A stretch of 64,000 nt of DNA from WRIS01 sp964345475 (GTDB taxonomy: Bacteria > Actinomycetota > Coriobacteriia > Coriobacteriales > Eggerthellaceae): contig CAYFQW010000006.1 of NCBI GenBank assembly GCA_964345475.1, positions 1 to 64,000 of the forward strand, in the 5' to 3' direction. Shown here piece by piece: positions 23,792 through 32,341 of the stretch. Both the position numbers and the translations under genes were made by a program. The notes beneath the pieces are model-generated. The model was not told the DNA's origin. It did no database searches and worked only from the letters and a program-made list of their open reading frames with translations. Each line of letters begins with the position of its first letter. Position 1 is the stretch's first letter.

Positions 23792-24670
23792 ATGCCTAAC
23801 AGCATCGCATTCGCACGCAACTATACCTCGGTGATCGACGAGGTGTACCAGAGGGCGTCCGTCTCGGGCGTGCTCAACTCCGGCCGCCGCATGGTGCGAG
23901 CCGGGCACAACGCAAAGGAGATCCTCATCCCCAAGATCTCCGTCACGGGCCTCGGGAACTACACCCGCAACGTGGGCTACAAGACCGGCGCCATCACCTA
24001 CGAGTTCGAGACCAAGACCTTCAACTACGACCGTGGCATCCGCCTGTTCGCCGACGTGATGGACGTCGAGGAGGCGGGCGTGAACGACTGCTTCGTGGAG
24101 GCCGGCGCGGAGCTCCAGCGCACGCAGGTGGCCCCGGAGGCCGACGCCTTTACCTTCGCGCAGATTGCATCGCACACGGGTGTGACCGTGACGCCGGAGG
24201 ACCTCTCGGAGGCCACGGCCACCGACATCCTGCAGGCGCTTCGCGAGGTGACGAGCGCCATGGACGAGAAGCAGGTGACGCTCGGGAGCCGCTACCTCTT
24301 CATCACTCCGACGCTCAAGGGCGTGCTGGACGACTATTCCTACGCCAACCCCACCATGAGCAACCGAGTGCTGGAGCGCTTCGCCCGCGTGGTCGAGGTG
24401 CCGCAGGTGCGCTTCTACACCAAGATCGACCTTAAGAGCGGCGACACCGAGTTCGGTTACGCCAAGGCGGCCGCCGGCAAGGACATCAACTTCATGGTCG
24501 TGGAGAAGTCCGCCGTGATCAAGTTCGACAAGCACGTGGCGTCGCGCGTGTTCAGCCCGGACGAGCTCGAGAGCCTGGACAGCTACATGATGAAGTACCG
24601 CAAGTACGGCATCGTGGAGCTCTTCGACAACAAGCTCGACGGCGTGTACGTCTCGGCGGCGACGGAGTAG
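23792..24670 (+). CDS. Major capsid protein
   Basis: A 292-residue HK97-fold-type major head protein, judged from position and the look of the family: NSIAFARNYTSVIDEVYQ at the N-terminus, VSGVLNSGRRMVRAG and ITYEFETKTFNYDRGIRLFADVMD in the first half, TPTLKGVLDDYS and FSPDELESLDSYMMKYRKYG in the second. It is preceded by a GAGGAGGG ribosome site and the scaffold gene and followed at once by a connector gene. No separate protease gene is seen, as usual for scaffold-containing relatives. Confidence 0.88.
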   Translation: MPNSIAFARNYTSVIDEVYQRASVSGVLNSGRRMVRAGHNAKEILIPKISVTGLGNYTRNVGYKTGAITYEFETKTFNYDRGIRLFADVMDVEEAGVNDCFVEAGAELQRTQVAPEADAFTFAQIASHTGVTVTPEDLSEATATDILQALREVTSAMDEKQVTLGSRYLFITPTLKGVLDDYSYANPTMSNRVLERFARVVEVPQVRFYTKIDLKSGDTEFGYAKAAAGKDINFMVVEKSAVIKFDKHVASRVFSPDELESLDSYMMKYRKYGIVELFDNKLDGVYVSAATE

Positions 24671-24672
24671 CC

Positions 24673-25014
24673 GTGGCCTCCGCCGTGACATACGAGTTCT
24701 ACCAGGACACCTACGGGGGCGGCCTTTCCGAGGCCGCCTTCGCGGCGTCTCTGCCCATGGCCGAGGCGCACGTGCGGTGGCTCTGCGAGCTGCGCGGGGC
24801 CGACGAGGAGAGCAGGCGCTTCATGCGGGCCGTGTGCGCGGCGCTTGAGGCGTTCGCCGAGTACGGCGCGGGCGAGGTCGGCGGCTACACGATCGGCGAG
24901 TTCAGCGTGAAGAACTACGCATCGCAGCAGACGACCGGCGAGGAGCTGGCGACCGCCGCCGCGCTGCGCGAGCTCGGGCTCTCGGGCATGGCGTTCACGG
25001 GGGTGTGCCGATGA
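24673..25014 (+). CDS. Head-tail connector (gp15/gp6-like)
   Basis: A 113-residue mainly helical protein starting GTG two bases after the capsid stop. The sequence (YEFYQDTYGGGLSEAAFAA, then VRWLCELRG and AALEAFAEYG) fits the adaptor family that docks beneath the portal. The C-terminal GEFSVKNYASQ is typical of these adaptors. Its stop overlaps the start of the next connector. Confidence 0.8.
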   Translation: MASAVTYEFYQDTYGGGLSEAAFAASLPMAEAHVRWLCELRGADEESRRFMRAVCAALEAFAEYGAGEVGGYTIGEFSVKNYASQQTTGEELATAAALRELGLSGMAFTGVCR

Positions 25015-25337
25015 GGAGCATCCGGCCCATACCGCGCTCGGCGCTGCCCGACGTGATGACCGTGCGCACGCCGCTTGCAGACGGGACCTTCGAGGAGCCG
25101 CAGATCATCGCAAACGTGCGCTTCGAGCGGACGCAGAAGGTCTCCGAAGACGACCACCGCTCGGCCGACGCCGGCCAGGGAACCGTGTTCGTCGACGCGG
25201 TGAACTCCATCGGCGCGTTCGACGTGCCGGCGGGCTCGCGCGTCGCCGTGAGCGGGCACTCGATGATGGTGGCCGAGTCGCACGCGTGCTGCGACCTCTT
25301 TGGCCGCGTGCACCACTGGGAACTGAAGGTGAGGTGA
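25011..25337 (+). CDS. Head-closure / minor capsid protein
   Basis: A 108-residue beta-rich protein starting at ATG 25011 inside the stop of the connector gene. PLADGTFEEPQIIANVRFE and VFVDAVNSIGAFDVPAGSRV resemble the minor capsid (Minor_capsid_1-type) or head-closure family that seals the filled head. Placement second after the capsid supports that. No enzymatic motif is visible. Confidence 0.7.
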   Translation: MRSIRPIPRSALPDVMTVRTPLADGTFEEPQIIANVRFERTQKVSEDDHRSADAGQGTVFVDAVNSIGAFDVPAGSRVAVSGHSMMVAESHACCDLFGRVHHWELKVR

Positions 25338-25343
25338 GCTGGC

Positions 25344-25730
25344 TTGCAGCTTTCCTTCTTGGTGGCGAAGGCCCTGCTAGAGGGCGACTTCGCAAGCTAC
25401 TTCGCAAGTATTCCGTCGGCCGACGTGGAGCCCGAGCCCATCGTTCTGCGAGAGGGCAAATTCGAGCGCGTGAGCCGCATGGAGGCCGAGGAGCGCGGGA
25501 CCGTCACCGTTACCGTGATGGTCGTGCGCGAGGTCGCGGCAACCGCAGAGGCCGACGCGCAGGCGTGCGAGAGGTGGATCCGTTCTTACGGCTGGGAGCC
25601 GGTGGCGGAGAACGGTAGCTGGCGCATCGCGGGGCTCGACACCACGGCGCCGGCTTTCAAGGAAAGAGACGGGTCCGGGCGCCACGTCTGGGCCTTCGAC
25701 GTTGTGCTTACGGTGGTGAGGGGCATATGA
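25344..25730 (+). CDS. Tail-terminator / minor capsid 3-like protein
   Basis: A 128-residue protein with TTG start at 25344 and an AGGTGAG element upstream. FLVAKALLEGDFASYF at the N-terminus, TVTVTVMVVREVAATAEADAQ and the C-terminal WAFDVVLTVVRG resemble minor-capsid-3/tail-completion proteins, which join the head to a tail tube. A tail-tube gene would be expected next but only a 49-residue frame and Dit follow. Confidence 0.65.
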   Translation: MQLSFLVAKALLEGDFASYFASIPSADVEPEPIVLREGKFERVSRMEAEERGTVTVTVMVVREVAATAEADAQACERWIRSYGWEPVAENGSWRIAGLDTTAPAFKERDGSGRHVWAFDVVLTVVRGI

Positions 25731-25876
25731 GCGACAAGGGCAAGCGCGTGAACGCGTCCGGGCACCAGGCCGAGGCCACGGTGAAGCGGGCCCGGCCGTT
25801 CGGCAAGGACGACAAGGCGGCCCGGGAGTCGCAACGACGCGCGAGCGCCTACGGGCGAGCGAGGGGCAACGCATGA
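25727..25876 (+). CDS. Small basic protein (49 residues) between connectors and Dit
   Basis: A short frame with ATGA overlaps at both ends: its ATG overlaps the upstream stop and its stop overlaps the Dit start. It is rich in Lys, Arg and Ala (KGKRVNASGHQAEATVKRAR) and has no known domain. The overlaps argue for real translation. It occupies the place where tail-tube, chaperone and tape-measure genes normally lie. Confidence 0.6.
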   Translation: MSDKGKRVNASGHQAEATVKRARPFGKDDKAARESQRRASAYGRARGNA

Positions 25877-26592
25877 GGTCGATCGTGTACGCGGGGAACG
25901 ACTTCTCCGAGATCTGCTCCGCCGAAGTAATCGAGCGGGCGGCCAATCCCATCGTCGCCGAGGCGATGGCGGTGCCTGGCCGCGCTGGTGCGCTTCTCAT
26001 CTCCGGCTACATCCCGCCCGTCGACGTGCGGGTGCGTCTGTTCATGGACATGGGATACAACCCCGGCTTCACTGGCATGGCGCAGATGCGCGGCAAGGTG
26101 CGCCGGTGGCTGTCGTGGCCCAGCGGCGGGAGCCTGGTGCTGCCCGACGACCCCGAGGTCGAGTACCGCGACGCGATGCTCGTGGGCGCCTCCGACTGGT
26201 CCAACCTCTTCGAGGCCGGCGAGTGCACGCTGACCTTCACCCTGTTCGACCCCATCGGCTGGGGCGCGGAGCGCGTGGAGTGCACGTCGCGCTTCGAGGT
26301 GGGGGGCGACTGGCCGACGCTGCCGGAGTTCCGCGTGGTGGCCTCCGCTGGGTCGTACCTGCAGGTGTCACTTCCCTCCGCCGGCAAGGGCATCCGCGTA
26401 GACTACGACTTCGCGGGCGGCGAGGCCGTGGTGATCGACTGCCAGGGCGAGACCGTCTTGATAAACGACATTGACGCGCGCGACTGCGTGGCGCTGGCGA
26501 GCGACTTCTTCGCGCTCGAGCCCGGCGACTGCATCGTCTCCACTTCCAACTGCACCTACGTGGAGACGCGCTTCTCCGAGAGGTGGGCCTAG
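25873..26592 (+). CDS. Distal tail protein (Dit, Sipho_tail type)
   Basis: A 239-residue distal tail protein. It starts with the family-like IVYAGNDFSEICSAEVIER and contains PVDVRVRLFMDM, RGKVRRWLSWPSGGSLVLPDDPEVEYRDA-like beta strands of the belt domain, and LFDPIGWG. The C-terminal half is the galectin-like part (LPEFRVVASAGSYLQV). Dit hexamers form the hub between tail tube and baseplate. Its presence implies a siphovirus-type tail, yet tube and tape-measure genes are missing upstream. Confidence 0.85.
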   Translation: MRSIVYAGNDFSEICSAEVIERAANPIVAEAMAVPGRAGALLISGYIPPVDVRVRLFMDMGYNPGFTGMAQMRGKVRRWLSWPSGGSLVLPDDPEVEYRDAMLVGASDWSNLFEAGECTLTFTLFDPIGWGAERVECTSRFEVGGDWPTLPEFRVVASAGSYLQVSLPSAGKGIRVDYDFAGGEAVVIDCQGETVLINDIDARDCVALASDFFALEPGDCIVSTSNCTYVETRFSERWA

Positions 26593-26593
26593 C

Positions 26594-27814
26594 ATGGCGA
26601 GCTCGGTGCCGACGCTCTACTGGTTCGACCGGTGGGACGAGCGGATCGGGCTCCTCCGCGTCGTGGGCGAGCTCGTCCATACGGAAGAGCTCAACGGCGA
26701 GGACACCCTGGAGTTCTGCAGCTACGAGGTGCCCGCCAAGGGCGATAGGCTGCTCTGGCTGGACAACGGGACCTGGCGCGAGCACGTGGTCGTGAGGACC
26801 GACGAGCCGGTTGCCGGCCTTTGCAGCGTGTACGCGGAGTCTTCCCTGTGCGAGCTCTTGGACGATTTCATCGAGGAGGCGCAGCTCGTCAACCGCACGG
26901 CGGCCCAGGCATTGGCGGCCGTCTTGGCGCCGACACGCTGGTCCGTCACCTATTGCGCGAGTCTTGGCACCGCAGGGGCGCTCATCTACCACCAGAACGC
27001 GCTCTGGGCGCTCCGGCGCGTGGCCGAAGTCTGGGGCGGCGAGGTGACGCCGATAATCACGGTCTCGAATGGCCGCGTTGCTTCGCGCTCGATCCGCCTG
27101 GACTCGCAGCGCGGCGAGTGGCGCGGGCTTCGTTTCACCTACGGCAAGAACATGGCCGGGTGCACGCGCACCGTGCTGGAGCAGGACGTGTACACCGCGC
27201 TCTACGGCTTCGGGGCGGGGCTTCCCTTCACCGACGAGGACGGCAACTACAAGGCCGGGTATAGGCGCAAGCTGACCTTCGGCGAGATCAACGGCGGGCT
27301 GAACTACGTGGCCGACGAGAGCGCCAAGCAGGTGTGGGGCCGCTGGAACGCGGACCGCACGGCCAAGGTGCACAGCTTCGGCCAGGTGACGTTCTCCGAG
27401 GTTACCGAGCCCGAGCGGCTGCTGGCGCTGACCAGGCAGGCGCTCGTTGAGGCGTCGCAGCCCAAGGTGAGCTACGAGGTGGACGTGGCCGCCCTCGACG
27501 GCGACGACGCGGACCTGGGCGACACCGTGGCCGTGGTCGACACGAGCAGGTCGCCCGAGTGGCGGCTGACCGCCCGCGTCGTGCGGCGCGTGCGCACCTT
27601 CGGCGAGCGTGTGGTGGCAAGGGTGACGATCGGCACCGTGGAGCCCGTGGACTACGCGCAGGTGAGCGCATTGGCGGCCGACGTGGCCACGCTGAGGGAC
27701 GACGTGGTTGGCATCGATGGCAACCTGACCACAGCGGCCTCGGTGACCGTGGTGGAGAACACCGTGACCACGGCGATCGACGACCTGGACGAGCTCGGGG
27801 ACTTGGACTTCTAA
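26594..27814 (+). CDS. Tail-associated protein (Tal / prophage endopeptidase tail)
   Basis: A 406-residue baseplate protein. The N-terminus (LYWFDRWDERIGLLRVVG, then LVHTEELNGEDTLEF) matches the gp27/Tal-like module of Gram-positive siphophages. A loop-rich middle contains VVRTDEPVAGLCSVYAE and VWGRWNADRTAKVHSFG, and the C-terminus ends in a short acidic helix. No peptidase or lysozyme catalytic motif is evident. It follows Dit directly, caps the tail tip and probably carries the collagen-like fibre. Confidence 0.8.
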   Translation: MASSVPTLYWFDRWDERIGLLRVVGELVHTEELNGEDTLEFCSYEVPAKGDRLLWLDNGTWREHVVVRTDEPVAGLCSVYAESSLCELLDDFIEEAQLVNRTAAQALAAVLAPTRWSVTYCASLGTAGALIYHQNALWALRRVAEVWGGEVTPIITVSNGRVASRSIRLDSQRGEWRGLRFTYGKNMAGCTRTVLEQDVYTALYGFGAGLPFTDEDGNYKAGYRRKLTFGEINGGLNYVADESAKQVWGRWNADRTAKVHSFGQVTFSEVTEPERLLALTRQALVEASQPKVSYEVDVAALDGDDADLGDTVAVVDTSRSPEWRLTARVVRRVRTFGERVVARVTIGTVEPVDYAQVSALAADVATLRDDVVGIDGNLTTAASVTVVENTVTTAIDDLDELGDLDF

Positions 27815-27837
27815 GCCTTCATGCCCTGCATTGCCGA

Positions 27838-27993
27838 TTGAGCGGCTACGGGCGCGGCGCGTTGGAGCCGTGCGAGCGTCTGGTCCGCATCCTATTGAAC
27901 GCGAAACGCGCCGCGCACGGGGCCGGACGTTGCGCGGCGTGGGCCTGCGGGCACGTGCTGGACGCCGCGCAACGCACGGAAGGCTTTCTGTGA
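27838..27993 (+). CDS. Possible 51-residue frame over a strong hairpin
   Basis: A TTG-start frame (Cys and Arg rich, CERLVRILLNAKRAAHG) lies in the gap between tail protein and fibre. No good ribosome site is seen. It overlaps a strong inverted repeat, so the region may instead be an untranslated leader. Confidence 0.2.
   Translation: MSGYGRGALEPCERLVRILLNAKRAAHGAGRCAAWACGHVLDAAQRTEGFL
27928..27974. terminator. 13-bp perfect inverted repeat before the fibre gene
   Basis: CGTTGCGCGGCGT (27928-27940) pairs with ACGCCGCGCAACG (27962-27974) over a 21-base loop. No T-run follows. It lies 61 bases before the fibre start and could attenuate or insulate fibre expression. Confidence 0.45.
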
Positions 27994-28035
27994 CATGGCA
28001 GCATGCTGTTGCCACCAGATGACGAAGGGGGCAGC

Positions 28036-29568
28036 ATGCTCGAAGGGTACGGACTTCACACGATGATATGGGACTCGGCGGACGAGCGGCTGGGAGACTT
28101 CCTTGTCGCCTCGCCGGCCGACGCCACGGGGCGCGGGCTTGAGCTTCATGTGCGGCAGGGCGGCGCCGCGGCCGACCTGACCGGCGCCGAGGTCTACTTC
28201 ATCTGGCGGCACAAGATGGCCGGCACGCGTGGCTGCGAGCCGATGGAAGAGATCGACGCGTCCCTGGGCCAGTTCGTCGTGTACTACCCGGCCGCCATGC
28301 AGGAGGCCGAGGGCGTCGTGGAGGCGCAGTTCATGGTGACGCACGACGGGAAATCTATCTCCACCCGCGCGTTCACGATCCGCGTGGAGCCCGTGATCAT
28401 CGGCGGGACCGAGAGCGAGGACGGCTTCACCCTGTTCGTAGAGACCATCATGCGCTACGAGGGCGCGATCGAGATCACCACGGCTGCGGCAGACGCGGCG
28501 AACGAGGCAGCCGAGGCCGCGAGCGACGCGGCGGATTCCGCCACGGCGGTTGCCAACGCAATCCAGGAAGCGGCCCAGCGCGGCGACTACGACGGGGCCG
28601 ACGGCGCGGACGGGTTCAGCCCGACGGCGACGATCACGCAGACGGCAGAGGGCGCCACCATCACCATCACCGACAGGAACGGAACGACGACCGCAAATGT
28701 CTCGAAGGGCGTGAAGGGCGACAAGGGAGACACGGGAGATGTTGGCCCGCAGGGTCCCAAGGGCGACACCGGCGAGCAGGGACCGCAGGGCATCCAGGGC
28801 TTGACGGGGCCGCAGGGACCCAAGGGCGACACCGGAGAGACAGGCGCCACTGGTGCGCAGGGCCCGAAGGGCGACACCGGCGAGACAGGCCCCCAGGGAC
28901 CCAAAGGAGACACGGGCGCGACCGGACCGCAAGGACCACAGGGCATCCAAGGCGAGACTGGTGCTACCGGAGCAACTGGCCCGCAGGGACCCCAGGGTGA
29001 GAAGGGCGACACAGGCGAACCCGGACCGCAAGGCCCGAAGGGCGACACAGGCGACACGGGGCCACAGGGTTTGACAGGTCCCACTGGTGCTGACGGCGTC
29101 TCTTGCACGCACAGCTGGGACGGCTCGGTGCTTACCGTGACGAGCGCGTCGGGCACGAGCTCGGCCGACCTGCGCGGGCCGCAGGGCATCCAGGGAATAC
29201 AGGGCGCCACCGGTCCCCAGGGCGAGACGGGGCCGCAGGGAATCCAGGGCGAGACCGGCGCCACGGGTCCGCAGGGACCGAAGGGCGACACGGGCGACGA
29301 CGGTGTGAATGCGACGATCACAGGTGCTTCTGCAACCGTCGATTCGTCCACCGGCACGCCTTCCGTGAGCGTGACGCTCGGCGGCACGGCGTCTGCCAGG
29401 ACGTTCGCCTTCGCGTTCCACAACCTCAAGGGCGAGACGGGTTCCACGGGGCCGACCGGGCCGCAGGGACCGGCCGGCACTACACCGGACCTCTCCGCCT
29501 ACGCGACTAAGCAGTATGTGGACGACGCGATCGCCGCGCTGGCGAACCTCGAAGAGGAGGATTTTTAA
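28036..29568 (+). CDS. Collagen-like tail fibre with BppU-type head
   Basis: A 510-residue receptor-binding fibre. Residues about 1-135 look like a BppU/DUF2479 attachment domain. A coiled Ala-rich segment follows (about 145-190, AAADAANEAAEAASDAADS), then long Gly-X-Y collagen-like triplets (GPQGPKGDTGE repeated; about 225-350 and 375-430), broken by a beta-rich insert (HSWDGSVLTVTSASG). A short globular part and helix close the protein. The ATG at 28036 has a GAAGGGGG ribosome site. The long reverse-strand frames over this region are composition artefacts. Confidence 0.88.
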   Translation: MLEGYGLHTMIWDSADERLGDFLVASPADATGRGLELHVRQGGAAADLTGAEVYFIWRHKMAGTRGCEPMEEIDASLGQFVVYYPAAMQEAEGVVEAQFMVTHDGKSISTRAFTIRVEPVIIGGTESEDGFTLFVETIMRYEGAIEITTAAADAANEAAEAASDAADSATAVANAIQEAAQRGDYDGADGADGFSPTATITQTAEGATITITDRNGTTTANVSKGVKGDKGDTGDVGPQGPKGDTGEQGPQGIQGLTGPQGPKGDTGETGATGAQGPKGDTGETGPQGPKGDTGATGPQGPQGIQGETGATGATGPQGPQGEKGDTGEPGPQGPKGDTGDTGPQGLTGPTGADGVSCTHSWDGSVLTVTSASGTSSADLRGPQGIQGIQGATGPQGETGPQGIQGETGATGPQGPKGDTGDDGVNATITGASATVDSSTGTPSVSVTLGGTASARTFAFAFHNLKGETGSTGPTGPQGPAGTTPDLSAYATKQYVDDAIAALANLEEEDF

Positions 29569-29571
29569 GAC

Positions 29572-30960
29572 ATGGCAGTTGGAACCGTATCCACGCGCAT
29601 ACTCACCGACATAGCCAATGCGATCCGCTACCAGGCGGGCGTCGCCACGACCTACAAGCCCCGCGAGATGGCCGCTGCCGTGGCGGCGCTCGACGGCACG
29701 GACGCGGGCGACTACCAGGCGCAGCCCTACATGACGCTTGAGAGCGGCGTGCTGCCGGAGTCGGTGTTCTCGGACATCGCGGGCGCCATTCGCGGGCAGA
29801 ACGGCGAGAGCACGCTTTACCAGCCGGGCGACATGGCGGCCGCAATCCTGGCGCTTGAGTGGGACGTGGGATACAAGATCCGGGCGCTGCTCTTGGACGA
29901 CGGCACCCTGGAGATCAACTACTACGAGCGGCGCACGAGCGTGACCGGCGGGCGCATCTTGCAGGCCTTCGAGATCGACCCTGCGGGCTACTCGTCCGCG
30001 AGCGCGCGCTCCTACGACTCCATCAAGCTGCTGGTGAAGAAGGTGTACATCGACAGCACCATCGGGCCCCTGGGCCTGACCAACTGCGCCTACTGGTTCA
30101 ACGCCTTCTCCAACTGCACCGAGATATGGGGCTTCGAGAACCTCAGCGGCATCAAGACGGCCACGCAGATGTTCTCGAGCTGCGGGAGCCTGGAGACCAT
30201 CTACGCCACGAGCTACACCAACGCGATCACCAGCGGGTCCTCGATGTTCTACAGCTGCAACCGCCTTGTGGGCGGCACGGACGGCTTCGTGCCGACGATG
30301 ACGAGCGCGGGGAGCGTTTGCAAGCTGGGCGCCGGCGGCGTGCTGACCGACCCGAACAACGACAACCGCACGTGGTTCTGGGCGCACTTCTACGAGAACG
30401 GCGAGGCTGTGCTCACGGCGACCTCCACGCCCGACGCCACGCGCACGCTGCGGGCCTCCGGCAGGATCTGCGCCATCGGTAAGTACGTGGGCCTGGGCTT
30501 CACTCCCTGGGATGGCGCCACCGGACCGACGCACCGGCAGTACCTGACGAGCGTCACCTTCGCGGCGGACATGGCCACGTTCTCGTACCTGAACCTGATC
30601 TACCTGTTCTACAGCTGCACCAACCTGGCGAGCGTGAGCGGCCTGGGCAACCTCTCGGGCGTGCGCTCGATGCGCTACACGTTCAGCTCGTGCGCGTTCG
30701 CGACCATCGACTTCCGGGGCTTCGACCCGTCGACGCTCACGGACCTGTTCTACACGTTCTCGGGGTGCTCCTCGCTCACGACAATCTACGCGGACAGCAC
30801 GTGGGCGCTGCCTTCGAGCGGCATCAGCGGCACGCAGTGCTTCTACGGCTGCAGGGCGTTGGTAGGCGGAAACGGCACGGCATGGTCGAGCTCGAACGTC
30901 AACTACACGTACATGAGGATCGACCGGGCCGGGCAGGCGGGATACTTGACGGCGGCATAA
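29572..30960 (+). CDS. BspA-like leucine-rich surface/tail protein
   Basis: A 462-residue protein starting three bases after the fibre stop. Two related N-terminal segments (ILTDIANAIRYQAG and VFSDIAGAIRGQNG) form a paired trimerisation or attachment unit. They are followed by DUF285/BspA-like leucine-rich units with repeated FSNCTEIWG, MFSSCGSLETI, MFYSCNRLVG and YTFSGCSSLTTI patterns. BspA repeats usually bind host-surface proteins; in a phage they suggest receptor binding, perhaps as fibre tip. No signal peptide is seen, consistent with a virion protein. Confidence 0.8.
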   Translation: MAVGTVSTRILTDIANAIRYQAGVATTYKPREMAAAVAALDGTDAGDYQAQPYMTLESGVLPESVFSDIAGAIRGQNGESTLYQPGDMAAAILALEWDVGYKIRALLLDDGTLEINYYERRTSVTGGRILQAFEIDPAGYSSASARSYDSIKLLVKKVYIDSTIGPLGLTNCAYWFNAFSNCTEIWGFENLSGIKTATQMFSSCGSLETIYATSYTNAITSGSSMFYSCNRLVGGTDGFVPTMTSAGSVCKLGAGGVLTDPNNDNRTWFWAHFYENGEAVLTATSTPDATRTLRASGRICAIGKYVGLGFTPWDGATGPTHRQYLTSVTFAADMATFSYLNLIYLFYSCTNLASVSGLGNLSGVRSMRYTFSSCAFATIDFRGFDPSTLTDLFYTFSGCSSLTTIYADSTWALPSSGISGTQCFYGCRALVGGNGTAWSSSNVNYTYMRIDRAGQAGYLTAA

Positions 30961-31032
30961 TGACGGCTGCATGCGCTCATGCCTACCGTGCGGTATCCTT
31001 GACGGATAAACTTGAAACCGCATGGAGAGCGC

Positions 31033-32226
31033 ATGACGAAGGAACGGGACAACCGAAGCAACAAGCAGTGCCTTGACGACCTCATCTCTGCGATCGAAGG
31101 ACTTGAACAAGAGCTAGAGGCGCTACGCGCCGACGGAGACGCGCTGAACGTCTTCGAGGTGTTGGGCATTACAAACACCGAGATCCGCCATAGCAACGTA
31201 ATCGCCTGGCTCATGAGGCCGAATGGCAACCACGGGCTCGGCGGCTGCGTGCTGGCGGCCCTCATCGATCGCGCCGGAGGCATCGCGCCTGAGGACATGT
31301 CCGACTTCCGCATCTTGCGCGAGTCGGACAACATCGACATCCTGGCAACTTCCACCGCAAACAGCATGACGCTTGCCATCGAGAACAAGATATGGTCCGG
31401 AGAGCACGACGACCAGCTGGCCCGCTACCGTGAGATTATCGAGCGCAGGTACCCGGGATGGGAGCACCTCTATCTGTTCCTGAACCCCTTTGGCACACCG
31501 CCCGAAGGCGAGGAAGACGGCGAGATCTGGGCGCCCATCGACTACCGCGCGATCCTTGGCATTGTCGAAGATGCCATGGGCGGCTGCGAAGTCTCTGACA
31601 AGGCACAGATGCTCATCGGAGACTACATCGACAGCGTAAGGAGACATATCGTGGGAGACGAATCGCTGCAAGAGCGCTGCGTCGAGATCTACCTCGAGCA
31701 TAAGAGGGCAATCGACCTGATCATGAAAAACCTGCCCGACACGACAAAGACCGTCCACCAATATGTGCGCGACTGGGCGCACAGGAAGCCGGGCATCGAG
31801 GTGGTCGACTCCTGCTCACGGGGGAAGCAGTACGTGAGGTTCAGGACAAAGAGCCTCGAGGAGCACTTCCCGCCCGTCGACGGCTCTGACAATTGGGGAC
31901 AGCAGCACTACTGGTTCTACGAGCTCATCAGCAAGCCCTCAAAAGACGGCGTTGGGTGCGACCTCTCTCTGCAGCTCTGCTTCCACCTTCCAAAGAACGC
32001 CCCGCTTTCGCAGGAGAGGGTCGAAGCCTCGCATGCCTACGCAGACGCATTCTCTGGTGACGGGAGAGGGACGTTCCATGGCGTCTGGACCGGCTACTGG
32101 TCCTACGTCGCATACTTCGCGCCAGGCGATTTTGACTACGACAGCATCTCCGAAGCTTGCGAAGAAGCCTGGTCTGGTTTCCTCGAGCGCGAGGCGAAGG
32201 CCACATCTGCCATGTTTGGCATCTGA
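31033..32226 (+). CDS. PD-(D/E)XK nuclease-family protein (PDDEXK_4-like)
   Basis: A 397-residue protein. Residues about 38-60 (VFEVLGITNTEIRHSNVIAWL) and the nuclease core (SDNIDILATS, then LAIENKIWSGEHDDQLARY, about 95-140) match the PDDEXK_4 superfamily, with Asp, Glu-x-Lys and Gln in place. A LYLFLNPFG strand follows. The C-terminal half is unassigned. It lies between the fibre genes and the lysis module, a common position for accessory defence or lysogenic genes. ATG 31033 is preferred over the TTG at 31012. Confidence 0.75.
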   Translation: MTKERDNRSNKQCLDDLISAIEGLEQELEALRADGDALNVFEVLGITNTEIRHSNVIAWLMRPNGNHGLGGCVLAALIDRAGGIAPEDMSDFRILRESDNIDILATSTANSMTLAIENKIWSGEHDDQLARYREIIERRYPGWEHLYLFLNPFGTPPEGEEDGEIWAPIDYRAILGIVEDAMGGCEVSDKAQMLIGDYIDSVRRHIVGDESLQERCVEIYLEHKRAIDLIMKNLPDTTKTVHQYVRDWAHRKPGIEVVDSCSRGKQYVRFRTKSLEEHFPPVDGSDNWGQQHYWFYELISKPSKDGVGCDLSLQLCFHLPKNAPLSQERVEASHAYADAFSGDGRGTFHGVWTGYWSYVAYFAPGDFDYDSISEACEEAWSGFLEREAKATSAMFGI

Positions 32227-32252
32227 GTGGCACAAGCATAGATCCCGTAGCG

Positions 32253-32276
32253 GGGCCCCGACGCGCATCGGGGCCC
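32253..32276 (+). terminator. GC-rich hairpin after the nuclease-like gene
   Basis: GGGCCCCGA (32253-32261) pairs with TCGGGGCCC (32268-32276) across a six-base loop, followed by TACTTGT. It closes the nuclease-like gene 27 bases after its stop and separates it from the lysis genes. Confidence 0.6.
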
Positions 32277-32341
32277 TACTTGTGACACGGTTGGACACTG
32301 CCTCCTGAGGACGAAGAGTCGATCTCGGGAGGCATTTCTTT

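Noticed and set aside
28715..29300. DNA tandem repeats in the fibre gene as a separate repeat element
   Set aside because: They are codons for collagen-type Gly-X-Y triplets, explained by the protein.
27892..31110. A 1072-codon reverse frame over the fibre genes
   Set aside because: It results from the high GC content and Gly-X-Y repeats of the fibre genes on the other strand; no domain and no ribosome site.
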